Part shown: positions 54,619 to 63,612 of the stretch, one piece after another | How positions within the stretch are numbered: the stretch's first letter is position 1 | How the letters are laid out: each line of letters begins with the position of its first letter | Source: Pseudoflavitalea sp. G-6-1-2 | Lineage (GTDB): Bacteria; Bacteroidota; Bacteroidia; Chitinophagales; Chitinophagaceae | DNA length: 64,000 bases | Direction of reading: 5' to 3' | Assembly: GCF_012927185.1 (NCBI RefSeq) | Contig: NZ_JABBGB010000001.1 | Span: 930,001 to 994,000, forward strand | Program-made: the position numbers and the translations under genes | Notes under the pieces: generated by a model | The model's input: only the letters and a program-made list of their open reading frames with translations | Databases searched by the model: none | Told to the model about the DNA's origin: nothing

Positions 54619-57600
54619 ATGAAGAAAACATTCCTGCTTTTCTTTTCCGTGTGGCTATCGGCAAAGACGATTGGGCAGGCGCCAGGCCAGATGAACTACC
54701 AGGGCGTTGCCCGGAATGCGTTGGGGATTGCACTCCCTAACCAGAACATTAAGCTGCGTTTGACCATTCGTGAAGGAAGTGCAACCGGAACGGTGGTTTA
54801 CCAGGAAACGAGGCTCGTAAAAACGAACTACCTCGGTATGTTTTCAACAGCAGTCGGCGGTCCCGGAGCAAGCAACGTAACAGGTGCATTGCTCGATGTG
54901 AACTGGGCAGTCGGCGGTGCTAAATTCCTTCAGGTGGAGATGGATCCATCCGGAGGAAATAACCTGCGTGATATGGGAGCGTCTCAGTTGCTGAGTGTTC
55001 CATATGCATTGAGCTCAGGTGCATCTATCCCTTCGGGAGCTGCCGGCGGAATGCTTGCAGGAACGTACCCTAATCCATCCGTTGCAAATGGAGTGATCGG
55101 AACCATTCATCTTGCAGACAATGCAGTAACCACTGTAAAGCTTGCAAATGGAGTGATCACTACCGATAAAATTGCTGACGGATCAGTTACATTGGCCAAG
55201 TTGGCCGTTGGGGCCGGACTTCCTCCGATTGGAGCAGCCGGTGGAGATCTGGGAGGAACTTATCCAAACCCGGTGATCGCTTCCAACGCAGTAACAACAG
55301 CGAAGATCGCAGACGGAGCGGTTACCAATCCTAAACTTGCCGACGGTGCAGTAGGTACAAGCAAGCTCGCGAATAATGCAGTAGATAACACAAAAATTGC
55401 CGATGGTTCAATAACTACTAATAAAGTTGTTAATAACAGTATCACCACAGCGAAAGTTGCTGATGGTGCTATTACACAAGCCAAACTCGATCCTTCTGTA
55501 GTATTGCCGATTGGCGGTACAGCAGGCGGCGATCTTTCCGGCACCTATCCCAACCCCACTATCAAAGCCAATGCAGTAACCAATGGGAAGATTGCTGATG
55601 ACGCCGTAACAACCACCAAAGTTGCCGACGGAGCCATCACAACAGCCAAGGTTGCAGACGGCGCTATCGGAACAGTGAAGCTTTCCGATGGATCGGTAAT
55701 AGCAGCCAAACTCGGAGACGGATCGGTACTTACAGTGAAACTCGCAGACAATGCAGTAACCACTGTTAAGATTGCTGATGCCAATGTTACCAGTGCAAAG
55801 CTGGCAGCCAATGCAGTTACTACAACAAAAATTGCTGATGGGTCTATAGTTACCGCCAAACTTGCCGATGGATCGGTAACCTCTGCGAAACTCGCACCGG
55901 GACTGAGCCTTCCTCCCGGCGGTGCAGCAGCTGGTGATCTTACAGGAACATATCCCAACCCCACTATTGCTGCCAACGCAGTAACATCAGGAAAAATCGC
56001 TGATGGAGCTGTAGGTACCGCCAAACTTGCAGATGGATCAGTAACCTCTGCAAAACTCGCACCGGGACTGAGCCTTCCTCCCAGCGGAGCAGCAGCAGGA
56101 GATCTTGCCGGAACATATCCAAACCCAACCATTAAAGTAGGAGCCGTAACCACAACAAAAATTGCAGACAATGCAGTGATTGGAGTGAAAGTAGCAGATG
56201 GTGCAATCAGCAACACCAAACTTGCAACAGACGCGGTAACTACAGTGAAGATTGCTGACGGATCAGTTACTTCTGCTAAACTCGCAGCCGGAATCAGTAT
56301 TCCTCCTGGTGGTGCAGCAGCTGGCGATCTGACTGGAACATATCCAAACCCAACCATCGCCGCCAATGCAGTAACTACTGCAAAAGTTGCTGATGGCTCT
56401 ATCACATCTCCTAAACTCGCAGACGGATCTATAGCTACAGCAAAAATTGCTGATGGCGCAGTAACTTCTGCGAAGCTTGCTCCAGGACTGAGCATTCCTC
56501 CTGGTGGCGCAGCAGCTGGTGATCTGACTGGAACATATCCAAACCCAAGCATCGCTGCTAACGCAGTTACCACAGCGAAACTCGCTGATAATTCAGTAAC
56601 CACTACAAAGGTTGTTGATGGTGCAATTGGTACAACCAAACTTGCAGCCGACGCGGTAACTACTGCTAAGATCGCTGACGGATCTGTAGCCACATCAAAA
56701 ATTGCAGATGGTGCAGTAACCTCTGCAAAACTCGCTCCGGGGCTGAGCCTTCCTCCCGGTGGTGCAGCAGCAGGAGATCTTGCCGGAACATATCCCAACC
56801 CAACAATTAAAGTTGGAGCAGTTACCACAACGAAAATTGCAGACAATGCAGTGATTGGAGTGAAAGTAGCAGATGGTGCAATCAGCAATACCAAACTTGC
56901 AACAGACGCGGTAACTACAGTTAAGATTGCCGACGGATCAGTAACTTCTGCAAAACTCGCTGCTGGAATTTCGATTCCTCCTGGTGGCGCAGCAGCTGGC
57001 GATCTTACTGGCACATATCCGAACCCAGCCATCGCTGCCAATGCAGTGACCACTGCAAAAGTTGCAGATGGATCTATCACATCTCCTAAACTCGCTGATG
57101 GTTCTGTTGCGACGGCAAAAATTGCTGACGGTGCGGTAACTTCTGCGAAGCTCGCTCCGGGATTGAGCATTCCTCCTGGTGGCGCAGCAGCTGGCGATCT
57201 GACTGGAACATATCCGAACCCAACCATCGCTGCCAATGCAGTGACAACAGCGAAACTCGCTGATAATTCCGTGACCGGAACAAAAGTGGTAGATGGCGCA
57301 ATCGGCACAACCAAACTTGCAGCGGACGCGGTAACTACTGCTAAGATTGCCGACGGATCAGTAACTTCTGCAAAACTCGCTGCTGGAATTTCGATTCCTC
57401 CCGGCGGTGCAGCGGCTGGCGATCTGAGCGGAACATATCCAAACCCAACCATCGCTGCCAATGCAGTAACTACTGCAAAAGTTGCCGATGGTTCAATCAC
57501 ATCTCCTAAACTCGCTGATGGTTCTGTTGCGACAGCAAAACTTGCCGACGGATCAGTAACTTCTGCGAAACTCGCTCCGGGATTGAGCATTCCTCCCGGT

Positions 57601-60600
57601 GGCGCAGCAGCTGGTGATCTGAGTGGAACATATCCCAACCCAACCATTGCAGCTAACGCTGTAACCTCCGCGAAACTCGCTGACGGATCAGTGGGCACTA
57701 CCAAGCTCGCAGCCGACGCGGTAACCACCGCTAAAATTGCTGACGGATCAATTACCTCTGCTAAACTCGCAGCGGGAATCACTATTCCTCCCGGCGGTGC
57801 AGCAGCTGGCGATCTGAGTGGAACATATCCCAACCCAACCATCGCTGCCAATGCAGTGACTACTGCAAAGATTGCTGATGGTTCTGTTGCGACAGCAAAA
57901 CTTGCTGACGGATCAGTTACTTCTGCTAAACTCGCACCGGGTCTGAGCATTCCTCCCGGTGGTGCAGCAGCGGGTGATCTGACTGGAACATATCCAAACC
58001 CGGCTATCGCTGCCAATGCAGTAACTACTGCAAAAGTTGCCGATGGTTCTATCACATCTCCTAAACTTGCTGATGGTTCTGTTGCGACAGCAAAACTTGC
58101 TGACGGATCAGTAACATCTGCAAAACTCGCTCCGGGATTGAGCCTTCCTCCCGGTGGCGCAGCATCTGGTGATCTTACTGGAACATATCCAAATCCAAAC
58201 ATTGCAGCTAACGCAGTTACCACAGCGAAACTCGCTGATAATTCCGTGACCGGAACAAAAGTGGTAGATGGCGCAATCGGCACAACCAAACTTGCATCGG
58301 ACGCGGTAACTACTGCTAAGATTGCCGACGGATCAGTAACTTCTGCGAAACTCGCTGCCGGAATTTCGATTCCTCCCGGCGGTGCAGCAGCTGGCGATCT
58401 GAGCGGAACATATCCAAACCCAACCATTGCTGCAAATGCAGTAACTACTGCAAAAGTTGCTGATGGTTCTATCACATCTCCTAAACTTGCTGATGGATCA
58501 GTAACTTCTGCGAAGCTTGCTCCGGGATTGAGCATTCCTCCCGGTGGTGCAGCAGCTGGTGATCTGAGTGGAACATATCCGAACCCAACCATCGCTGCTA
58601 ACGCTGTTACCTCAGCGAAGCTCGCCGATGGTTCTGTTGGAACTACTAAGCTTGCTGCTGACGCCGTAACTACAGCTAAGATTGCTGACGGATCAGTAGC
58701 CACAACAAAAATTGCTGATGGCGCAGTAACAGCTGCAAAGCTTGCTCCGGGTCTGAGTATTCCTCCTGGTGGTGCAGCAGCTGGCGACCTGAGTGGAACA
58801 TATCCCAACCCAACCATTGCTGCCAATGCTGTGACTACAGCAAAGATTGCTGATGGTTCTGTTGCGACAGCAAAACTTGCCGACGGATCAGTAACTTCTG
58901 CTAAACTGGCTCCGGGACTGAGCATTCCTCCTGGCGGTGCCGCAGCTGGCGATCTGTCTGGAACATATCCGAACCCAACCATTGCTGCTAACGCTGTTAC
59001 CTCAGCGAAAATCGCTGACGGATCAGTGGGCACTACCAAGCTCGCAGCCGACGCGGTAACTACAGCCAAGATTGCTGACGGATCAATTACCTCTGCAAAA
59101 CTCGCTGCCGGAATATCGATTCCTCCTGGCGGTGCAGCAGCTGGCGATCTGACTGGAACATATCCAAATCCAAACATTGCTGCTAACGCAGTTACTACAG
59201 CGAAACTCGCTGATAACTCAGTAACCACTACAAAGGTTGTTGATGGTGCAATTGGTACAACCAAACTTGCAAACGACGCAGTTACTTCGGCTAAGATTGC
59301 CGATGGTTCTGTTGCGACAGCAAAACTTGCTGATGGATCAGTAACTTCTGCGAAGCTCGCTCCGGGACTGAGCATTCCTCCTGGTGGTGCAGCAGCTGGC
59401 GATCTGAGCGGAACATATCCGAACCCAACCATCGCTGGCAGCGCAGTAACAACTGCTAAACTTGCCAATGATGCGGTAACCACAGCTAAGATTGCCGATG
59501 GATCAATTACGGCTGCGAAACTCGCTGCCGGAATTTCGATTCCTCCTGGCGGTGCAGCAGCTGGCGATCTGAGCGGAACATATCCAAACCCAACCATCGC
59601 TGCAAATGCGGTAACTACTGCAAAGGTTGCTGATGGTTCTATCACATCTCCTAAACTTGCTGATGGCGCAGTAACTTCTGCGAAACTCGCTCCGGGTTTG
59701 AGTATTCCTCCCGGCGGTGCTGCAGCTGGCGATCTGAGTGGAACATATCCGAACCCAACCATTGCAGCTAACGCTGTTACCTCAGCGAAAATCGCCGATG
59801 GCTCTGTTGGAACCACTAAACTTGCTGCTGATGCGGTGACTACAGCAAAGATTGCTGATGGTTCTGTTGCGACAGCAAAACTTGCTGACGGATCAGTAAC
59901 TTCTGCGAAGCTCGCTCCGGGACTGAGTATTCCTCCCGGCGGTGCTGCAGCTGGCGATCTGAGCGGAACATATCCGAACCCAACCATCGCAGCGAACGCT
60001 GTAACCTCCGCAAAACTCGCCGATGGTTCTGTTGGAACAACTAAGATTGCAGCCGACGCGGTAACCACCGCTAAGATTGCCGACGGATCAATTACCTCTG
60101 CGAAACTCGCTGCCGGAATCACCATTCCTCCTGGCGGTACTGCAACCGGTGATCTGTCCGGAACATATCCCAACCCAACCATCGCTGGCAACGCAGTAAC
60201 AACTGCTAAACTTGCCAATGATGCGGTAACTACAGCAAAAATTGCCGACGGATCAATTACGGCTGCAAAACTCGCTGCCGGAATCACCATTCCTCCCGGC
60301 GGTGCTGCAGCTGGCGATCTGTCCGGAACATATCCGAACCCAGCTATCGCAGCTAACGCAGTAACCTCTGCGAAACTCGCTGACGGCTCTGTTGGAACCA
60401 CTAAACTTGCTGCTGACGCGGTAACCACCGCTAAAATTGCCGACGGATCAATCACGGCTGCGAAACTCGCTGCCGGAATCACTATTCCTCCTGGCGGTGC
60501 AGCAGCTGGCGATCTCTCCGGAACATATCCAAACCCGGCCATCGCAGCTAACGCAGTAACCTCCGCGAAAATCGCCGACGGTTCTGTTGTTACCACTAAG

Positions 60601-62115
60601 CTTGCTGCCGATGCCGTTACTTCAGCTAAACTCGCAGCAAATGCTGTTAGCACTGATAAAATTGTTGATGCTTCTGTAACCACAGTAAAAATTGCAGATG
60701 GCGCCATCACTGCCGATAAGCTCGCTTCCGGATTGAGCATTCCTCCCGGCGGTGTTGCTACCGGTGATCTCGATGGAAACTATCCTGCTCCTTCTGTTGC
60801 AAAACTGAAAGGCGTATCACTCAGCGCTACTGCTCCTGCAGCAGGTGAAGTGCTTACATTCGATGGAACCAGCTGGGCTCCTGCTCCTTCACCAGGGTTT
60901 ACATTACCATATGTAAGAACTGTTGATGTAGAGCTTACTCCGGCGCTTTCAATCACCAATACCAATATTGGCAATACTATTCAGGGCATCAACACTTCCC
61001 TTGCTCCCGGCGTTGCAGCTATCGTCGGAGTACTCGAGGCAGATGGTCCCGGTGCAGAGTCTGCGGCTTTGAAAGGCGTTACCAAAACAAGTACTGAAGA
61101 TGGCTATGGCATTTTGGGAGTGCATGAAGGACAAGGTACTTTTGGTGCAGCTATTGCCGCCAAAGCACTGAATAATGGTAGGGCAATGTGGGCTGTAGCC
61201 AACGAAGGATGGGGTATCCATGCTCAATCCAATAACAACTATGCAGGTTATTTTGAAGTAAAAAACAGTACTTCCAATGCTGATGTAGTGGTGGCGCTTA
61301 CTCAAGGTTCAGGTGCTGCTGTCTCTGCTGCCAGCGCACACGGTATTGGTGTAATTGCTCTTGCCGCCGATCCTAATGCTCAGGCTGTTTTTGCCATCAA
61401 CTATGCCGGTGGTGAAGCTATCTCAGCTCAAACAACCAGCGCCGTTTCTGCAGGTATATTAGGTGTCAACTACGATGTATATGCAGGTGTAAAAGGCGTA
61501 AACAAAACTCAGTTTGGTGTTGGCGTTCTCGCGCAGGCAAATGACGAAGGCGCTACTGATGGTACTGCCCTTCAGGCTGAACTGGTTGACGGTTCAAGTG
61601 GTAATCTCGCCATCTTCAAAGCTGGTACAACTACTGTAGGAAGAATTGATCATACCGGTCAGGCTTTCTTCAACGGTGGAGTTCAGACTTCAGGTGCCGA
61701 CGTTGCCGAAATGTTTGATGTGGAAGGTGCACACGCCTCTTATGAAGCAGGCGATGTACTCGAAATTTCAGGCAGCTCCGACAGAATGGTTACCAAATCT
61801 TCCACTCCATACTCTACCCTGGTTGCTGGTGTATATGCTACCAAACCAGGTCTGATGCTGGCTGAAAAGAACCAGATTTCAGGTGAAACAAAAACTATGG
61901 TTCCCATGGGTGTGATCGGTGTGATCCCAACCAAGGTTTGCCTCGAAGGTGGCGCTATCAAACGTGGTGATCTGCTGGTTACTTCATCAATCCCGGGTGT
62001 TGCCATGAAGGCCGACCTCAACAAAGTGAAAGTTGGTCAGGTTCTCGGAAAAGCACTGCAGGATTATAATGCTGCCGGAACAGGTAAGATCAATGTGCTG
62101 GTAAGCGTTAAGTAA
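54619..62115 (+). CDS. giant secreted protein with ten-residue repeats
   Basis: A 2498-residue exported protein. After a signal peptide, residues 20-130 form an N-terminal domain shared with Bacteroidota tail-fibre-like proteins (MNYQGVARNALGIALPNQNIKLRL). Residues about 134-2060 consist of decapeptides like NAVTTAKIAD/GSVTSAKLAP, divided by a 25-residue block containing IPPGGAAAGDLSGTYPNP; 27 copies of GTYPNP and one degenerate copy are seen. Module lengths are quantised (55, 65, 75, 85 residues). A C-terminal domain (AEMFDVEGAHASYEAGDVLEISG...VGQVLGKALQDYN) follows. Probably a surface fibre or adhesin; no T9SS sorting domain was found. Confidence 0.88.
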   Translation: MKKTFLLFFSVWLSAKTIGQAPGQMNYQGVARNALGIALPNQNIKLRLTIREGSATGTVVYQETRLVKTNYLGMFSTAVGGPGASNVTGALLDVNWAVGGAKFLQVEMDPSGGNNLRDMGASQLLSVPYALSSGASIPSGAAGGMLAGTYPNPSVANGVIGTIHLADNAVTTVKLANGVITTDKIADGSVTLAKLAVGAGLPPIGAAGGDLGGTYPNPVIASNAVTTAKIADGAVTNPKLADGAVGTSKLANNAVDNTKIADGSITTNKVVNNSITTAKVADGAITQAKLDPSVVLPIGGTAGGDLSGTYPNPTIKANAVTNGKIADDAVTTTKVADGAITTAKVADGAIGTVKLSDGSVIAAKLGDGSVLTVKLADNAVTTVKIADANVTSAKLAANAVTTTKIADGSIVTAKLADGSVTSAKLAPGLSLPPGGAAAGDLTGTYPNPTIAANAVTSGKIADGAVGTAKLADGSVTSAKLAPGLSLPPSGAAAGDLAGTYPNPTIKVGAVTTTKIADNAVIGVKVADGAISNTKLATDAVTTVKIADGSVTSAKLAAGISIPPGGAAAGDLTGTYPNPTIAANAVTTAKVADGSITSPKLADGSIATAKIADGAVTSAKLAPGLSIPPGGAAAGDLTGTYPNPSIAANAVTTAKLADNSVTTTKVVDGAIGTTKLAADAVTTAKIADGSVATSKIADGAVTSAKLAPGLSLPPGGAAAGDLAGTYPNPTIKVGAVTTTKIADNAVIGVKVADGAISNTKLATDAVTTVKIADGSVTSAKLAAGISIPPGGAAAGDLTGTYPNPAIAANAVTTAKVADGSITSPKLADGSVATAKIADGAVTSAKLAPGLSIPPGGAAAGDLTGTYPNPTIAANAVTTAKLADNSVTGTKVVDGAIGTTKLAADAVTTAKIADGSVTSAKLAAGISIPPGGAAAGDLSGTYPNPTIAANAVTTAKVADGSITSPKLADGSVATAKLADGSVTSAKLAPGLSIPPGGAAAGDLSGTYPNPTIAANAVTSAKLADGSVGTTKLAADAVTTAKIADGSITSAKLAAGITIPPGGAAAGDLSGTYPNPTIAANAVTTAKIADGSVATAKLADGSVTSAKLAPGLSIPPGGAAAGDLTGTYPNPAIAANAVTTAKVADGSITSPKLADGSVATAKLADGSVTSAKLAPGLSLPPGGAASGDLTGTYPNPNIAANAVTTAKLADNSVTGTKVVDGAIGTTKLASDAVTTAKIADGSVTSAKLAAGISIPPGGAAAGDLSGTYPNPTIAANAVTTAKVADGSITSPKLADGSVTSAKLAPGLSIPPGGAAAGDLSGTYPNPTIAANAVTSAKLADGSVGTTKLAADAVTTAKIADGSVATTKIADGAVTAAKLAPGLSIPPGGAAAGDLSGTYPNPTIAANAVTTAKIADGSVATAKLADGSVTSAKLAPGLSIPPGGAAAGDLSGTYPNPTIAANAVTSAKIADGSVGTTKLAADAVTTAKIADGSITSAKLAAGISIPPGGAAAGDLTGTYPNPNIAANAVTTAKLADNSVTTTKVVDGAIGTTKLANDAVTSAKIADGSVATAKLADGSVTSAKLAPGLSIPPGGAAAGDLSGTYPNPTIAGSAVTTAKLANDAVTTAKIADGSITAAKLAAGISIPPGGAAAGDLSGTYPNPTIAANAVTTAKVADGSITSPKLADGAVTSAKLAPGLSIPPGGAAAGDLSGTYPNPTIAANAVTSAKIADGSVGTTKLAADAVTTAKIADGSVATAKLADGSVTSAKLAPGLSIPPGGAAAGDLSGTYPNPTIAANAVTSAKLADGSVGTTKIAADAVTTAKIADGSITSAKLAAGITIPPGGTATGDLSGTYPNPTIAGNAVTTAKLANDAVTTAKIADGSITAAKLAAGITIPPGGAAAGDLSGTYPNPAIAANAVTSAKLADGSVGTTKLAADAVTTAKIADGSITAAKLAAGITIPPGGAAAGDLSGTYPNPAIAANAVTSAKIADGSVVTTKLAADAVTSAKLAANAVSTDKIVDASVTTVKIADGAITADKLASGLSIPPGGVATGDLDGNYPAPSVAKLKGVSLSATAPAAGEVLTFDGTSWAPAPSPGFTLPYVRTVDVELTPALSITNTNIGNTIQGINTSLAPGVAAIVGVLEADGPGAESAALKGVTKTSTEDGYGILGVHEGQGTFGAAIAAKALNNGRAMWAVANEGWGIHAQSNNNYAGYFEVKNSTSNADVVVALTQGSGAAVSAASAHGIGVIALAADPNAQAVFAINYAGGEAISAQTTSAVSAGILGVNYDVYAGVKGVNKTQFGVGVLAQANDEGATDGTALQAELVDGSSGNLAIFKAGTTTVGRIDHTGQAFFNGGVQTSGADVAEMFDVEGAHASYEAGDVLEISGSSDRMVTKSSTPYSTLVAGVYATKPGLMLAEKNQISGETKTMVPMGVIGVIPTKVCLEGGAIKRGDLLVTSSIPGVAMKADLNKVKVGQVLGKALQDYNAAGTGKINVLVSVK

Positions 62116-62134
62116 TCACCTTAATGAAAGCAAA

Positions 62135-62635
62135 ATGAGAAGCTCATATATTCTAGGATTTCTGCTGATTCTCTGCACTTCCATTACCAATATGGCAGTG
62201 GCTCAGGAGACCATGGGCGATGCCATGAAACGCAGAACTTTTATGCAGGAAGTGAAAACTGCCATCGCAAAAAAACAGACTCCTGCTTTTGCAAGGCACA
62301 ACAATTCGAAAGCCTCTTTTCGCAGAGGGGCCACGCAATCAAGTCAGCAAAAAGCCGCGATACTGCAACAGAGACTGGCTGAACAGAACAATAATTCCAC
62401 ACGGGGTTCTCTTCCTTCAAACAGTACTGTTGCAAAACAAAACGGCTCTTTCAGATCTCCCGCTGCAATGCAGGTTCAACCAATGCAGACAAGAGCAATA
62501 AAAACGGTTTCTTCCGAAGAAGAAAGAGACCGGCTTCAGCAAGTTGCTATTCAACGCGAAAATGCAAAACCTGATCGCAGCAAAAAACTGAAAGAACAAA
62601 TGGAAGAAAGGTTCAGACAACAAAAACAGCAATGA
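62135..62635 (+). CDS. hypothetical exported protein
   Basis: A 166-residue protein with signal peptide (SSYILGFLLILCTSITNMAVAQ). The mature part is basic and rich in Gln, Arg and Ser, likely unstructured, ending in helical KLKEQMEERFRQQKQQ. No family recognised. It starts 19 bases after the giant repeat gene, so it is likely cotranscribed and may assist its export or anchoring. Confidence 0.65.
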   Translation: MRSSYILGFLLILCTSITNMAVAQETMGDAMKRRTFMQEVKTAIAKKQTPAFARHNNSKASFRRGATQSSQQKAAILQQRLAEQNNNSTRGSLPSNSTVAKQNGSFRSPAAMQVQPMQTRAIKTVSSEEERDRLQQVAIQRENAKPDRSKKLKEQMEERFRQQKQQ

Positions 62636-62655
62636 ATCTGAGGGCATTGAAATTT

Positions 62656-62688
62656 TTGCCCCAATTCCGCAAAACAGTGATACATTTG
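62656..62688 (+). promoter_or_regulatory. promoter of TPP-riboswitch operon
   Basis: TTG (62656-62658) and TACATTTG (62681-62688) with a 22-base spacer, ending 12 bases before the riboswitch. Confidence 0.65.
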
Positions 62689-62700
62689 GTTATATAATTA

Positions 62701-62780
62701 TTGCATCGGGGTGCTAATTCACTTTAGCTGAGATGATACCCGGGAACCTGATCTGGTTAAAACCAGCGGAGGGAATGCAA
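62701..62780 (+). promoter_or_regulatory. TPP riboswitch (THI box)
   Basis: An 80-nt element matches the thiamin pyrophosphate aptamer: closing stem TTGCAT / ATGCAA, GGGGTGCT, the conserved CTGAGATGATACCC, GAACCTGATCTGGTTAAAACCAGC and GGAGGGAATGC. A terminator follows at 62814, and the methyltransferase gene starts after it, so TPP most likely promotes termination. Confidence 0.93.
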
Positions 62781-62813
62781 GGTGATAACTGATATAACAT
62801 TTGTATTCAGCAT

Positions 62814-62851
62814 AAGCCACATTTCTTCGAACAGGAAATGTGGCTTTTTTT
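62814..62851 (+). terminator. riboswitch-controlled terminator
   Basis: Perfect 12-bp stem AAGCCACATTTC / GAAATGTGGCTT with a 9-base loop followed by seven T, 33 bases after the TPP aptamer and 57 bases before the next start codon. No clear antiterminator pairing was worked out. Confidence 0.88.
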
Positions 62852-62907
62852 ATGCCCATTCCGGTTCGATCCCATCCATTCCCCGTGCAGTATAAAACCA
62901 ATTGTAT

Positions 62908-63606
62908 ATGGAACTGCAACAACTTACCCAGGGGATCAGAACCTGGCAGCAACGCCCCGAATGGTTCTTCAACAGAGAACATACAGACAGCTACGAACAA
63001 TGGTACGAAGGCCGTTACAAAAGGGCCGAAGTATGGCAGAAAAAAACCATTGGCGGCCTTCTTAAAAAAGATACGCGCATCAAAACCCTGCTCGAATTCG
63101 GATGCGGCACTACCCGCTTCACGCGCTGGTGGCACCAGATCGGCATTCACGCAACCGGAGCAGACCTCTCGCCTTTCATGCTGGGACAAGGCAGGCATCT
63201 CTTCGACGGAAACCTCGCCCTCGCCGATGCGCACTACATGCCTTTCAAAGACAAAACTTTCGATGCTCTCGCATTCATCACCACCTTTGAATATTATCGC
63301 GATCCCATTCAGGTGATCCGCGAAGCAAGAAGAGTGGCTAAGCACGGCATCGTATTCGGAATGATGAACCGCAACTCCCCCAAATTTATCCGCAGGCGCG
63401 TACAACAGGCTTTCGGAAAAAATCCATTCTATGTTACGGCCAATTTCTATACGCCTTCGAGCCTCATCAGCATCATCAACAAAGCGCTCGAAGGAGAGAA
63501 TTATTCCATCGAATGGACCTGCACCGGACTTCCAAAATGGTTTCCTGTGCAGCAATGGGGCGCTCCTTATGGCGATTTCTTCGCACTGTTTGTTCAATTC
63601 AAATAA
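62908..63606 (+). CDS. class I SAM-dependent methyltransferase
   Basis: A 232-residue methyltransferase with SAM-binding motif LEFGCGTTRF (near residues 62-71), acidic TGADLSPFM, LADAHYMPFKDKTFDALAF (motif II/III of Methyltransf_11) and a C-terminal HGIVFGMMNRNSP. Its position after a TPP riboswitch implies a link to thiamin metabolism, but no known thiamin enzyme has this fold signature; substrate unknown. The ATG at 62908 (MELQQL) is used; a TTG at 62902 is in frame. Confidence 0.85.
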   Translation: MELQQLTQGIRTWQQRPEWFFNREHTDSYEQWYEGRYKRAEVWQKKTIGGLLKKDTRIKTLLEFGCGTTRFTRWWHQIGIHATGADLSPFMLGQGRHLFDGNLALADAHYMPFKDKTFDALAFITTFEYYRDPIQVIREARRVAKHGIVFGMMNRNSPKFIRRRVQQAFGKNPFYVTANFYTPSSLISIINKALEGENYSIEWTCTGLPKWFPVQQWGAPYGDFFALFVQFK

Positions 63607-63612
63607 TGCTCT

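Noticed and set aside
55545-60740. A 1731-codon open frame on the minus strand inside the giant repeat gene.
   Set aside because: It mirrors the repeat unit of the plus-strand gene; the periodic DNA simply lacks stops on this frame. The plus strand has a signal peptide and recognisable N- and C-terminal domains.
54619-62115. CRISPR-like appearance of regularly spaced repeats.
   Set aside because: Repeats are longer, in frame, of variable spacing and coding; the spacers are themselves repeats, and no cas genes are near.
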